From: Cherax quadricarinatus
Taxonomy: Eukaryota > Arthropoda > Malacostraca > Decapoda > Parastacidae
Assembly (NCBI RefSeq): GCF_038502225.1
Contig: NC_091308.1
Location: 24,287,716 to 24,351,715, forward strand
Direction of reading: 5' to 3'
Length of the DNA: 64,000 nt
Each line of letters begins with the position of its first letter. The first letter of the stretch is position 1. Made by a program: the position numbers and the translations under genes. Below are positions 11,830 to 21,932 of this stretch, piece after piece. The notes beneath the pieces are model-generated. The model searched no databases. It saw nothing but the letters and a program-made list of their open reading frames with translations, and was not told the origin of the DNA.

Positions 11830-14800
11830 GCATTTTTTTTATTTTTATTAACACACTGGCCGATTCCCACCAAGGCAGGGTGGCCTGAAAAAGAAAAACT
11901 TTCACCAACATTCTCTCCATCACTGTCTTGCCAGAAGGGTACTTTACACTACAGTTTTTAAATTGCAACATTAACACCCTTCCTTCATAGTGCAGGCACT
12001 CTACTTCCCATCTCCAGGACTCAAGTCCGGCCTGCTGGTTTCCCTGAATCCTTCATAAATGTTACTTTGCTCACACTCCAACAGCACGTCAAGTATTAAA
12101 AACCATTTGTCTCCATTCACTCCTATCGAACATCCTCACGCATGCCCGCTGGAAGTCCAAGCCCGTCGCACACAAAACCTCCTTTACCCCCTCCCTCCAA
12201 CCTTTCCTAGGCCGACCCCTACCCCGCCTTCCTTCCACTACAGACTGATACACTCTTGAAGTCATTCTGTTTCGCTCCATTCTCTCTACATGTCCGAACC
12301 ACCTCAACATCCCTTCCTCAGCCCTCTGGACAACAGTTTTGGCAATCCCGCACCTCCTCCTAACTTCCAAACTACGAATTCTCTGCATTATATTCACCCC
12401 ATATATTGCCCTCAGACATGACATCTCCACTGCCTCCAGCCTTCTCCTCGCTGCAACATTCATCACTCATGCTTCACACCCATATAAGAGCGTTGGCAAA
12501 ACTATACTCTCATACATTCCCCTCTTTGCCTCCAAGGACAAAGTTCTTTGTCTCCACAGACTCCTAAGTGCACCGCTCACCCTTTTCCCCTCATCAATTC
12601 TATGATTCACCTCATCTTTCATAGACCCATCCGCTGACACGTCCACTCCCAAATATCTGAATACATTCACCTCCTCCATACTATCTCCCTCCAATCTGAT
12701 ATTCAATCTTTCATCACCTAATATTTTTGTTATCCTGATAACCTTACTCTTTCCTGTATTCACTTTTAATTTTCTTCTTTTGCATACCCTACCAAATTCA
12801 TCCACCAATCTCGGCAACTTCTCTTCAGAATCTCCCAAGAGCACAGTGTCATCAGCAAAGAGCAACTGTTACAACTCCCACTTTGTGTGTGATTCTTTAT
12901 CTTTTAACTCCACGCCTCTTGTCAAGACCCTCGCATTTACTTCTCTTACAACCCCATCTCTAAATATATTAAACAACCACTGGGAAATAATCTCCCTCTT
13001 TCCTACATACTCTAACTTCAGCCTCACTATCCTCGTAAAAACTCTTCACTGCTTTCAGTAACCTACCTCCTACACCATACACCTGCAACATCTGCCACTT
13101 TGCCCCCCTATCCACCCTGTCATACGCCTTTTCCAAATCCATAAATGCCACAAAAACCTCTTTAGCCTTATCTAAATACTGTTCACTTATATGTTTCACT
13201 GTAAACACCTGGTCCACACACCCCCTACCTTTCCTAAAGCCTCCTTGTTCATCTGCTATCCTATTCTCCGTCTTACTCTTAATTCTTTCACTAATGACTT
13301 TACCATACACTTTACAAGGTATACTCAACAGACTTATCCCCCTATAATTTTTGCACTCTCTTTTGTCCCCTTTGCCTTTATACAAAGGAACTATGCATGC
13401 TCTCTGCCAATCCCTAGGTACCTTACCCTCTTCCATACATTTATTAAATAATAGCACCAACCACTCCAAAACTATATCCCCACCTGCTTTTAACATTTCT
13501 ATCTTTATCCCATCAATCCCAGCCGCCTTACCCCCTTTCATTTTACCTACTGCCTCACGAACTTCCCCCACACTCACAACTGGCTCTTCCTCACTCCTAC
13601 AAGATGTTATTCCTCCTTGCCCTATACACGAAATCACAGCTTCCCTATTTTCATCAACATTTAACAATTCCTCAAAATATTCTCTCCATCTTCCCAATAC
13701 CTCTAACTCTCCATTTAATAACTCTCCTCTTATATTTTTAACTGACAAATCCATATGTTCTCTAGGCTTCCTTAACTTGTTAATCTCACTCCAAAACTTT
13801 TTCTTATTTTCAACAAAATTTGTTGATAACATCTCACCCACTCTCTCATTTGCTCTCTTTTTACATTGCTTCACCACTCTCTTAACCTCTCTCTTTTTCT
13901 CCATATACTCTTCCCTCCTTGCATTACTTCTACTTTGTAAAAACTTCTCATATCCTAACTTTTTCTCCTTTACTACTCTCTTTACATCATCATTCCACCA
14001 ATCGCTCCTCTTCCCTCCCGCACCCACTTTCCTGTAACCACAAACTTCTGCTGAACACTCTAACACTACATTTTTAAACCTACCCCATAAATCTTCGACC
14101 CCATTCCCTATGCTCTCATTAGCCCATCTATCCTCCAATAGCTGTTTATATCTTGCCCTAACTGCCTCCTCTTTTAGTTTATAAACCTTCACCTCTCTCT
14201 TCCCTGATGCTTCTACTCTCCTTCTATCCCATCTACCTTTTACTCTCAGTGTAGCTACAACTAAAAAGTGATCTGATATAGCTGTGGCCCCTCTATAAAC
14301 ATGTACATCCTGAAGTCTACTCAACAGTCTTTTATCTACCAATACATAATCCAACAAACTACTGTCATTTCGCCCTACATCATATCTTGTATACTTATTT
14401 ATCCTCTTTTTCTTAAAATATGTATTACCTATAACTAAACCCCTTTCTATACAAAGTTCAATCAAAGGGCTCCCATTATCATTTACACCTGGCACCCCAA
14501 ACTTACCTACCACACCCTCTCTAAAAGTTTCTCCTACTTTAGCATTCAGGTCCCCTACCACAATTACTCTCTCACTTGGTTCAAAGGTTCCTATACATTC
14601 ACTTAACATCTCCCAAAATCTCTCTCTCTCCTCTACATTCCTCTCTTCTCCAGGTGCATACACGCTTATTATGACCCAATTTTCGCATCCAACGTTTACT
14701 TTAATCCACATAATTCTTGAATTTACACATTCATATTCTCTTTTCTCCTTCCATAACTGATCCTTCAACATTACTGCTACCCCTTCCTTAGCTCTAACTC

Positions 14801-14890
14801 TCTCAGCATTTTTACACAAGCATAAAGTGAGGTGTGTGCAGGTAACTTGACACTTCCCTGAGCAATTACTTACCTGCTGACGCTCCACTC
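11830..14890 (-). mobile_element. RTE-like LINE, 5'-truncated
   Basis: A non-LTR retrotransposon on the minus strand. Its coding part is 14888-12089, followed by a 3' region of about 260 bp that ends at an oligo-T tract (11830-11847, the A-tail on the coding strand). The 5' end is lost: the protein begins inside the endonuclease domain. I saw no clear target duplication. A short piece of the same 3' region recurs at 60361-60425 (shared CCATCTCCAGGACTCAAG). The RTE assignment rests on a single EN-plus-RT frame and the C-terminal GHVERM and RGRGRPRK-type motifs; the exact clade is uncertain. Confidence 0.8.
12089..14888 (-). pseudogene. Endonuclease-reverse transcriptase of RTE-like LINE, broken
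   Basis: In its family this protein nicks target DNA and copies element RNA into the nick. Segment 14888-12969 holds the apurinic-type endonuclease (GDLN near residue 112, later SDHFLV) and the first half of the reverse transcriptase (NYRGISLLS, GFRKGRGCVDQ, then FMDLEKAYDRVDR near residue 582 with its catalytic Asp). Segment 12865-12467 has the second catalytic motif, FADDTVLL, and segment 12466-12089 the C-terminus (WFGHVERM, RGRGRPRKGW). Near 12975 a deletion with frameshift removes the stretch between FPVV and WLFNIF, which includes the conserved region before the FADD motif. A TAA at about 12871 and a TGA at 12467-12469 also interrupt the frame. The N-terminus is missing. The element cannot encode an active enzyme. 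Confidence 0.85.
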
Positions 14891-14977
14891 CATGTTTGTA
14901 TATGTTTGTTGCTCATTCTACAATGATCTGTTATTAAAGACAAACAGAGTAAACGGAGACCTGAAGTTAAAACTATG

Positions 14978-15002
14978 TTTCACCTTCCTGAGGCTTCATC
15001 AA
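14978..15002 (-). ncRNA. Hammerhead-like motif, TTGATGAA subtype
   Basis: The minus strand reads TTGATGA, one A, GCCT, a loop, AGGT, then GAAAC. Stem II pairs with one G-U wobble. Core position 3 is T rather than C. It sits 90 bp beyond the 5' truncation of the RTE-like LINE. Activity is untested. Confidence 0.35.
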
Positions 15003-15149
15003 GTACCTGACACAACCTCGTCTATGTGAAACGTCGTATTAAAAATGTCTTGTTTTGATTTATATATCATTTTAACCATTTTCACTGACTTGAAAAAAAG
15101 CCTGCTACATCAATTCTGTTTTTTTATGAGTTGAGGAGACGCACGTGGA

Positions 15150-15262
15150 GACAAACACAGTGTAAAAAGAAACACTGTGTATTTCGATGTTCTCGACACT
15201 GCTGAAGATGATCTCATACACAGATCGAAATACACAGTTTCTTTCTACAGTGTTTCTGCCGC
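15150..15262 (+). repeat. Foldback repeat with hammerhead-like core
   Basis: An imperfect inverted repeat: ACACTGTGTATTTCGAT on the left matches ATCGAAATACACAG and CAGTGT on the right. Within it, 15202-15230 reads CTGAAGA, T, GATCT, a 7-base loop, AGATC, GAAA, with a perfect 5-bp stem II. A possible stem I is ACACTG with CAGTGT. A similar arrangement recurs at 60858-60992. Confidence 0.5.
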
Positions 15263-16009
15263 CAGTCGAGTCTTCTTAATTCATCATCTCGACAAGTATC
15301 CACTACAGTGTGATGCTTCATGTTATTCATATACATATTGCAAATAAATTTTCAAACATATTAGAAAACGCCCCAAATCGCATCTTAAGCGTCGGAAGAT
15401 TTATTTTTTTTCGTTCTCATGTCAAGTCAAAACTGTGTTAGCATTTGTGTGAATTTTAAAACATGACTTATGACACTCATGAAGGTGACTGGTGGCACTT
15501 ATGAAGGTGACAGGTGGCACTCATCAATCACTTGTGGCACTCATCTACCTGCAGCCTGGCACTTACCCAACAACATACCTGTCAGTCATCACCGTCAACC
15601 ATCCTTCACTCATCACTTACCTGCAACACAAAATACCAAGTTTAAGAATGATGAATAAAACTTAAGGACTGATGAATACGTAGCGTATAAAGTTGAACAT
15701 TGACGAATGCATCAAGTTTAAGACTGATGAATGTAGTAAGCTTAATATTAATGCATATATACATCAGCTTAAAATATATGAATACATAACCAAAATCCAG
15801 AAGATTATTTTCAATTTATTATTTTATTAATAATACTATTATTTTCACGAAGCACTAATTCCGAAGAGGGTCATACAGTGTCTGGGAAACAGGAAATAAC
15901 GAAGTTGCATCCAAGGGTCGGGTGGTTCAAATTCCTTGGATCAGAAGCCCTTCAGAAGCGATGACATTCCCCTCCCCCCAACTCAGAGGGAGAATGATTT
16001 CAATAAACG
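15263..16009. other. No gene seen
   Basis: AT-rich sequence. 15465-15570 holds a few loose copies of a GTGGCACTCATGAAGGTGA-type unit, and 15650-15790 has loose repeats of the ACTGATGAATG type. No supported coding frame. Confidence 0.4.
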
Positions 16010-16090
16010 GTACTCAGGCCTTAATCTACCAGGAGACCTTGTCTGGGACCGGGCCGCGTGGGCGATGACCCCCGAAAACATCCTTTAGGT
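16010..16090 (+). repeat. Dispersed tail repeat, family T2
   Basis: Contains a CTGGGACCGGGCCGCG block followed by GGGCGATGACCCCCGAAA. Related blocks occur at 19200-19290, 42960-43085, 49075-49160 and 58310-58460, sometimes reversed. At 19200 it directly follows a LINE C coding end, so it may be the 3' tail of that LINE or a SINE sharing it. Confidence 0.5.
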
Positions 16091-16185
16091 ATCTTTCGTG
16101 AGCAGTATACTTTGACTGATACTCAGAGTGACTTTTTTCATGCCACTCAACTACAGAAGCGAAAAGCTGCAAGAACCAAAACTGC

Positions 16186-17502
16186 ACGAACTACATTGTA
16201 AGATAACTGAAGCCAGGTTCTATTACCTATAATAAAAGATAACTGAAGCCAGGTTGTATTAACTACACTAAAAGATAACTGAAGCCAGGCTGCATTAACT
16301 ACACTAAAAGATAACTGAAGCCAGGCTGTATTAACTACACTAAAAGATAACTGAAGCCAGGTTCTTTTAACTACACTAAAAGATACCTGAAGCCAGGTTG
16401 TATTAACTACACTAAAAGATAACTGAAGCCAGGTTGTATTAACTACACTAAAAGATAACTGAAGCCAGGTTGTACTAACTACACTAAAAGATAACTGAAG
16501 CCAGGTTGCATCAACTACACTAAAAGATAACTGAAGCCAGGTTGTATTAACTACACTAAAAGATAACTGAAGCCAGGCTGTATTAACTACACTAAAAGAT
16601 AACTGAAGCCAGGCTGCATTAACTACACTAAAAGATAACTGAAACCAGACTGTATTAACTACACTATAAGATAACTGAAGCCAGGTTTCATTAACTACAC
16701 TAAAAGATAACTGAAGCCAGGTTGCATTAACTACACTAAAAGATAACTGAAGCCAGGTTGCATTAACTACACTAAAAGATAACTGAAGCCAGGTTGCATT
16801 AACCACACTAAAAGATAACTGAAGCCAGGTTGCATTAATTACACTATAAGGTAACTGAAGCCAGGTTGTATTAACTACACTAAAAGATAACTGAAACCAG
16901 GTTTTATTAATTACACTAAGAGATAACTGAACCAGGTTGTGTTAACTACACTAAAAGATAACTGAAGATCAGGTTGTATTAACTACACTAAAAGATAACT
17001 GAAGCCAGGTTGTATTAACTACACTATAAGATAACTGAAGCCAGGCTGTATTAACTACACTAAAAGATAACTGAAGCCAGGTTGTATTAACTACACTATA
17101 AGATAACTGAAGCCAGGTTGTATTAACTACACTAAAAGATAACTGAAGCCAGGTTCTTTTAACTACACTAAAATATAACTGAAACCAGGTTGTATTAACT
17201 ACACTAAGAGATAACTGAAGCAGATTGTGTTAACTACACTAAGAGATAACTGAAACCAGGTTGTACTAACTACACTAAGAGATAACTGAAACCAGGTTGT
17301 GTTAACTACACATAGAGATAACTGAAACCAGGTTGTATTAACTACACTAAGAGAAAACTGAAACCAGATTGTTTTAATTGCACCACGAGATAACTGAAGC
17401 AAGATTGTATTAACCGCACTGAGAGATAACTAGAGCCAAGTTGTATTACCTACAATAAGACATAACTGAAGCCAGGTTGCATGAACTACGAGATAACTGG
17501 AG
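16186..17502. repeat. 36-bp minisatellite
   Basis: About 36 units of 36 bp, each with AACTACACTAAAAGATAAC then TGAAGCCAGGTTGTATT. The unit is 12 codons long, so one minus-strand frame gives a 12-residue repeat (VNATWLQLSFSV type). No start context or non-repeat coding flank supports a gene. Later units drift (AAACCAGG, GAGATAACTG). Confidence 0.95.
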
Positions 17503-17691
17503 CTATGGAGAAATTTATCTCCAAGAGGCCGATAAGGGGGCTAAGCACGACCTCTCTACGTCCCCACACTGGCGGTGCAGGTGTTAACCAAAGAGGTCAT
17601 GAACCTTCATAGCAACCCGCTCTATTTACAGCCCAGTGGGAACTAAGATAGCCAACATCGAAGGAAACCCCAGAACCCTGGCTGCTAAGGG
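17503..17691. other. Non-repeat insert between minisatellite blocks
   Basis: Starts with GGAGAAATTTATCTCC, a small near-palindrome also found as GGAAAAATTTATCTCC at 35907 and GGAGAAATTTTCTCC at 23013. It contains CCGATAAGGGGGC, resembling the AGCATAAGGGGGC at 35936. It is probably a piece of another dispersed repeat. Confidence 0.45.
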
Positions 17692-17805
17692 ATAACTGGA
17701 ACCAGGCTACATGAACTACGAGATAACTGGAACCAGGCTATATGAACTATGATTTAACTGGAACCAGGCTACATGAACTATGAGATAACTGGAACCAGGC
17801 TGGAA
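17692..17805. repeat. Variant minisatellite units next to LINE C
   Basis: Three to four 29-30-bp units of the GATAACTGGAACCAGGCT type with TACATGAACTA, a shortened relative of the 36-bp unit. The last one merges without a gap into LINE C sequence (GGCTGGAACAAAAAACCAC). Confidence 0.8.
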
Positions 17806-17814
17806 CAAAAAACC

Positions 17815-19290
17815 ACACTCACTAAAAACAATAGACATAGCCCCACTCCACAAAGGTGGCAGTAAAGCAATTGCAAAGAACTGTAGACCGAAAGACATAA
17901 CATCCCATATCATAAAAATCTTTGAAAGGGTTCTAAGAAGCAAGATCGACAACCACCTAGATACCAGTCAGTTACACAACCCAGGGAAACATGAGTTTAG
18001 AGCAGGTTGCTCCTGCTTGTCCCAGCTACTGGACCACTATGACAAGGTCCTGGATGCTAAAGAGGATAAACAAAATGCAGATGTAGTATAAATAGACTTT
18101 GCTAAAACCGTCGACAAGTGCGACCACGGTGTAATAGCACACAAAATGCGTGATAAAGGAATAACAGGACAAGTTGGTAGATAGATTTATAACTTCCTAG
18201 CAAATAGAACACAAAGAGTAATAGTAAAAAGAGCAAAGTCTGAGGCAGCTACGGTGAAAAGTTCTGTTCCACAAGACACAGTACTCGCTCCAATCCTATT
18301 CCTCATCCTCATATCTGACACAGACAGAGATGTAAGCCATAGCTCCGTGTCTTCCTTTGCGGATGACACTTGAATTGACATGACAGTGACCTCCATCGAA
18401 GACACCACAAGACTCCAAGTGGACATCAACCCAATCTTCAAAAGGGCCACTCAGAACAATGAAGAGAAATTTCAACTACTCAAATATGGAAAACTTGAGG
18501 AAATTAAATCTGTATCAGTGTATACAACAAATTCTAACCATATAATAGGGCGAAAAAGTAATATGAAGGACCTGGGAATGATAATATCAGAGAATCTCAC
18601 CTACAAAGACTACAACAATGTATCTACCGCATCTGCTAGAAAAATGACAGGATGGATAATGAGAACCTTCAAAACTAGGGACACAAAACCCATGATGATT
18701 CTCTTCAAATCGCTTGTTCTCTCTATGTTGGAATACTGCTGTACACTAACTACCCCCTTCAAGGCAGGCGAAATTGCTGACCTGGAAAGTGTACAAAGAA
18801 CTTTCACGACACACCTAAGTACGATAAAGCACCTAAATTACTAGGAACGGTTAAAGTCCCTTGATTTGTATTCCCTGGAACGCAGGCGAGATACATGATA
18901 ATATACACTAGGAAAATCCTAGAGGGATTAGTACCAAACTTACACACGAAAATCACTCCCTATGAAAGCAAAAGACTCGGCAGGAGATATAACATATCCC
19001 CAATGAAAAGCAGGGGCGCCACGAGTACACTGAGTGACAACACAATAAGTGTCAGGGGGCCCAAGACTGTCCAACTACCTCTCACCATACATAAGGGGGA
19101 TTACCAATAGACCCCTGGCTGTCTTCAAGAAGGCACTGGACAGGCACCTAGAGTCAGTACCTGATAGCCACGCTGTGGTTCGTACGTCAGTTTGCGTGTG
19201 GCCAGCAGTAACAGCCTGGTTAATCAGACCCTGATCCACCAAGAGGTCTGGTCTCAGACCGGGCTGCAGGGGCGCTGACCCCCTGATCTT
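17815..19290 (+). pseudogene. LINE family C reverse transcriptase, 5'-truncated and broken
   Basis: A degraded non-LTR reverse transcriptase. Reading from 17837, I see a CRPKDITSHIIKIFERV-like block, HEFRAGCSCLSQL, IDFAKTVDKCDHG (altered motif A), VPQDTVLAPILF (altered motif B) and SSFADDT (motif C, Asp pair present). Stops at 18089, 18182 and 18371 break the frame. 18380-18844 continues to the SMLEYCCTLTTPFKAGEIADLESVQR region, and after a TAG and a frameshift 18895-19110 holds IIYTRKILEGLVPNL and RGPKTVQL. The last 80 bp are the T2 tail. Compared with the CR1 copy at 25185 it is a separate, older family. Clade is unresolved (CR1/Jockey-like group). Confidence 0.8.
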
Positions 19291-19517
19291 AATACTTAAG
19301 AATTCTTCGCTTGCCTAATTCTTGGGCACGACCTACTTCCACATTGAACAAATGTGACACCACCTATGACTGTTGCACCTCTCCTGCCATACGGTTTATA
19401 AGCTGCTTCTCCGCTCATATGCCGTATTCTATTCAAGATTGATGGACTGAACACATCGACTCAAGGTTGAGGGACTGATTACTTCATTCTCCTCCTGTTC
19501 TTCAAGTTTCTCCTACG

Positions 19518-19600
19518 TATGGACTGATGAAGCCACTGTGTGGCGAAACGTTTCCTCAATAAAGATACCCAAGAGTTGCACATGTGTCTAATTTATCAAC
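19518..19600 (+). ncRNA. Hammerhead-like unit, plus strand
   Basis: 19524-19548 reads CTGATGA, A, GCCAC, TGT, GTGGC, GAAA, so stem II is a perfect 5-bp hairpin. Stem I pairs GGA before the core with TCC after CGTTT. The tail CAATAAAGATACCC carries an AATAAA signal-like hexamer, followed by GTTGCACATGTGTCT. The one extra base between the core and stem II departs from the hammerhead consensus. Confidence 0.5.
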
Positions 19601-19630
19601 ACATCGGTTCTCTGAACCATTCATCTACAA

Positions 19631-20241
19631 AGACACATATGCAACAGTTAGGTATCTTTATTTCGAAACGTTTCGCCTACACAGTAGGCTTCTTCAGTCG
19701 AGTACAGAAAAGTTGATAGAAGCAGAAGAGACTTGAAGACGATGTAATCAGTCCATCACCCTTGAAGTTTTGAGGTGGTCAGTCCCTCAGTCTGGAGAAG
19801 AGTATTGTTCCATAGTCTGGAACAATATGGAGTTGAAGTGATAGGATGGAGCATATATACCGCCAGGAGGTGAGACGTAGGTCACTAGTAGAGGTAAGAA
19901 TGTAGACACTGAGAGGTCAGGTCCCTCTCAAATCCAGCCGTTCTCTCTAGTAGAGGTTGTTGAAGTTGATTGTAGGTCTGTACCAAGATACCCTTGTGTT
20001 GCAGTGTCTGACAGAGTGAACAATAAAATGGTATAAAATACCGACAGGTAGTTAGGTAAGACACATATGCAACAGTTAGGTATCTTTATTTCGAAACGTT
20101 TCGCCTACACAGTAGGCTTCTTCAGTCGAGTACAGCAAAATTGATAGAAGCAGAAGAGACTTGAAGACGATGTAATCAGTCCATCACCCTTGAAGTTTTG
20201 AGGTGGTCAGTCCCTCAGTCTGGAGAAGAGTATTGTTCCAT
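19631..20241 (-). mobile_element. Direct tandem pair of hammerhead-like units, 428 bp apart
   Basis: Two copies of a segment of about 185 bp (19631-19815 and 20060-20241) are almost identical and in the same orientation. Each has, on the minus strand, CTGAAGA, A, GCCTAC, TGT, GTAGGC, GAAA (cores 19671-19697 and 20099-20125). Their spacing is 428 bp. The right copy is cut off where a CR1 fragment begins. Direct repeats that each carry a hammerhead-like core resemble the terminal repeats of Penelope-like elements and the unit dimers of animal retrozymes. No protein is encoded between them. Confidence 0.6.
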
Positions 20242-20761
20242 CTGTTCATCAGAAATCTTCCCTATGAGGATAGACTGGGCCCTGAATCTGCACTCTCTCG
20301 AAAGGCGTAGAATTAGGGGGGATATGATCGAGGTGTATAAATAGAAAACTAGGAATAAATAAAGGGGATGTAAATAGCGTGCTGAAAATTTCCAGCCAAG
20401 ACAGGACTCGCAGCAATGGTTTCAAGTTGGAAAAATTCAGATTCAGGAAGGATATAGGAAAGCACTGGTTTGGTAATAGAGTTGTGGATGAGTGGAACAA
20501 ACTCCCGAGTACAGTTATAGAGGCTAAAACGTTGTGTAGTTTTAAAAACAGGTTAGATAAATACATGAGTGGGTGTGGGTGGGTGTGAGTTGGATCTGAC
20601 TAGCTTGTGCTGCTGGGTCTGGTGCAGTGCTCCATCCTTGAGTTTAGATGACCAGACTGGGGGGGGGTCATTGGTCTTATCCGGGGGGGCATGGACCTGC
20701 TCCGCATGGGTCAGTAGGCCTGTTGCAGTGTTCCTTCTTTCTTATGTTCTTATGTTCTTAC
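20242..20761 (+). pseudogene. CR1-like LINE, 3' fragment
   Basis: C-terminal reverse transcriptase region plus 3' UTR. The frame 20379-20588 reads ISSQDRTRSNGFKLEKFRF and WFGNRVVDEWNKLPS, closely matching the copy at 28007-28219. Upstream, a deletion in the LPYEDRL region shifts the frame and a TAG replaces Trp at about 20342. The end has repeated TTCTTATG octamers (20738-20760), the short-repeat 3' end typical of CR1-type LINEs. Confidence 0.85.
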
Positions 20762-21223
20762 AAGCTAGTCAGGTCCAACTCACACCCACTCATGTATTTA
20801 TCTAACCTGATTTTAAAACTACACAACGTTTTAGCCTCTATAACTGTACTCGGGAGTTTGTTCCACTCATCCACAACTCTATTACCAAACCAGTGCTTTC
20901 CTATATCCTTCCTGAATCTGAATTTTTCCAACTTGAAACCATTGCTGCGAGTCCTGTCTTGGCTGGAAATTTTCAGCACGCTATTTACATCCCCTTTATT
21001 TATTCCTGTCTTCCATTTATACACCTCAATCATATCCCCCCTAATTCTACGCCTTTCTAGAGAGTGCAGATTCAGGGCCTCAGTCTATCCTCATAGGGAA
21101 GGTTTCTGATACATGGGATCAACTTTGTCATCCTTCTCTGTACGTTTTCCAGAACATTTATATCTATTCTGTTGGTTTAGAAAGACACGTAAGCAAACAC
21201 TATGACATATTTATTAGAAAACG

Positions 21224-21247
21224 TTTCGGTCCTGGGACCTTGATCAC
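21224..21247 (-). ncRNA. Hammerhead-like core, G3/C8 variant (minus arm of X)
   Basis: The minus strand reads GTGATCA, A, GGTCC, CA, GGACC, GAAA. Core positions 3 and 8 are G and C instead of C and G, which keeps the pair that the active hammerhead uses. Confidence 0.4.
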
Positions 21248-21269
21248 TTTTAACATACAGAGGTAGAAA

Positions 21270-21293
21270 GTGATCAAGGTCCCAGGACCGAAA
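21270..21293 (+). ncRNA. Hammerhead-like core, G3/C8 variant (plus arm of X)
   Basis: Same core as the minus arm, in the opposite orientation. Stem II is a perfect 5-bp GGTCC/GGACC hairpin. The flank GTAGAAA before the core can pair with TTTCTA after CGT, giving a possible stem I. Confidence 0.4.
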
Positions 21294-21367
21294 CGTTTTC
21301 TAATAAATATGTCACAGTTGGTAGGTAAGACACAAAGGCAACAGTTAGGCAACTTTATTCCGAAACG

Positions 21368-21394
21368 TTTCGCCTACACAGTAGGCTTCTTCAG
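21368..21394 (-). ncRNA. Hammerhead-like core in left foldback arm
   Basis: The minus strand reads CTGAAGA, A, GCCTAC, TGT, GTAGGC, GAAA. It mirrors the copy at 21905. Confidence 0.5.
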
Positions 21395-21904
21395 TCGAAT
21401 ACAGAAAGTAGGCAGGAACAGTAGAGATGTGAAGACGATGTAATCAGTCCATCACCCTTGAAGTCGTAGAATTTGAGGTTGTCAGTCCCTCAGCCTGGAG
21501 AGTTCAGTTCCATAGTCAGGAACTATCTGAAGATCAAGCGACAGTGCGGAGACTTAAATACTGTCGGAAGGAGTAGTAGTAGTGAGAAAGTAGCCACTGA
21601 TAGGTCAGGTCCCTCTCAGATCCAACAGTTCTCACTTGAAAGGGTTGTCAAGTGAGAACTGTTGGATCTGAGAGGGACCTGACCTATCAGTGGCTACATT
21701 CTCACTACTACTACTACTATACACCTCTCCTTCCGACAGTATTTAAGTCTCCGCACTGTCGCTTGATCTTCAGATAGTTCCTGACTATGGAACTGAACTC
21801 TCCAGGCTGAGGGACTGACAACCTCAAATTCTACGACTTCAAGGGTGATGGACTGATTACATCGTCTTCACATCTCTACTGTTCCTGCCTACTTTCTGTA
21901 TTCG

Positions 21905-21932
21905 ACTGAAGAAGCCTACTGTGTAGGCGAAA
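21905..21932 (+). ncRNA. Hammerhead-like core in right foldback arm
   Basis: CTGAAGA, A, GCCTAC, TGT, GTAGGC, GAAA with a perfect 6-bp stem II. Stem I is TATTCGA before the core against TCG, bulged G, AATA after CGTT, seven pairs in total. The AACGTT that would form stem III is self-complementary, which would favour a dimer. Confidence 0.55.

Noticed and set aside
13351..14037. Plus-strand frame of 228 codons
   Set aside because: It is antisense to the RTE-like LINE, whose minus-strand frame carries clear EN and RT motifs.
16147..16806. Minus-strand frame with a 12-residue repeat (VNATWLQLSFSV type)
   Set aside because: The 36-bp unit is a multiple of three, so the frame persists automatically. 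Neighbouring blocks of the same array carry shifts, and no start or terminal domain is present.
19631..20241. LTR retrotransposon with short LTRs
   Set aside because: The direct repeats lack TG...CA ends, a primer-binding site and a polypurine tract. The hammerhead-like cores point to a different class.
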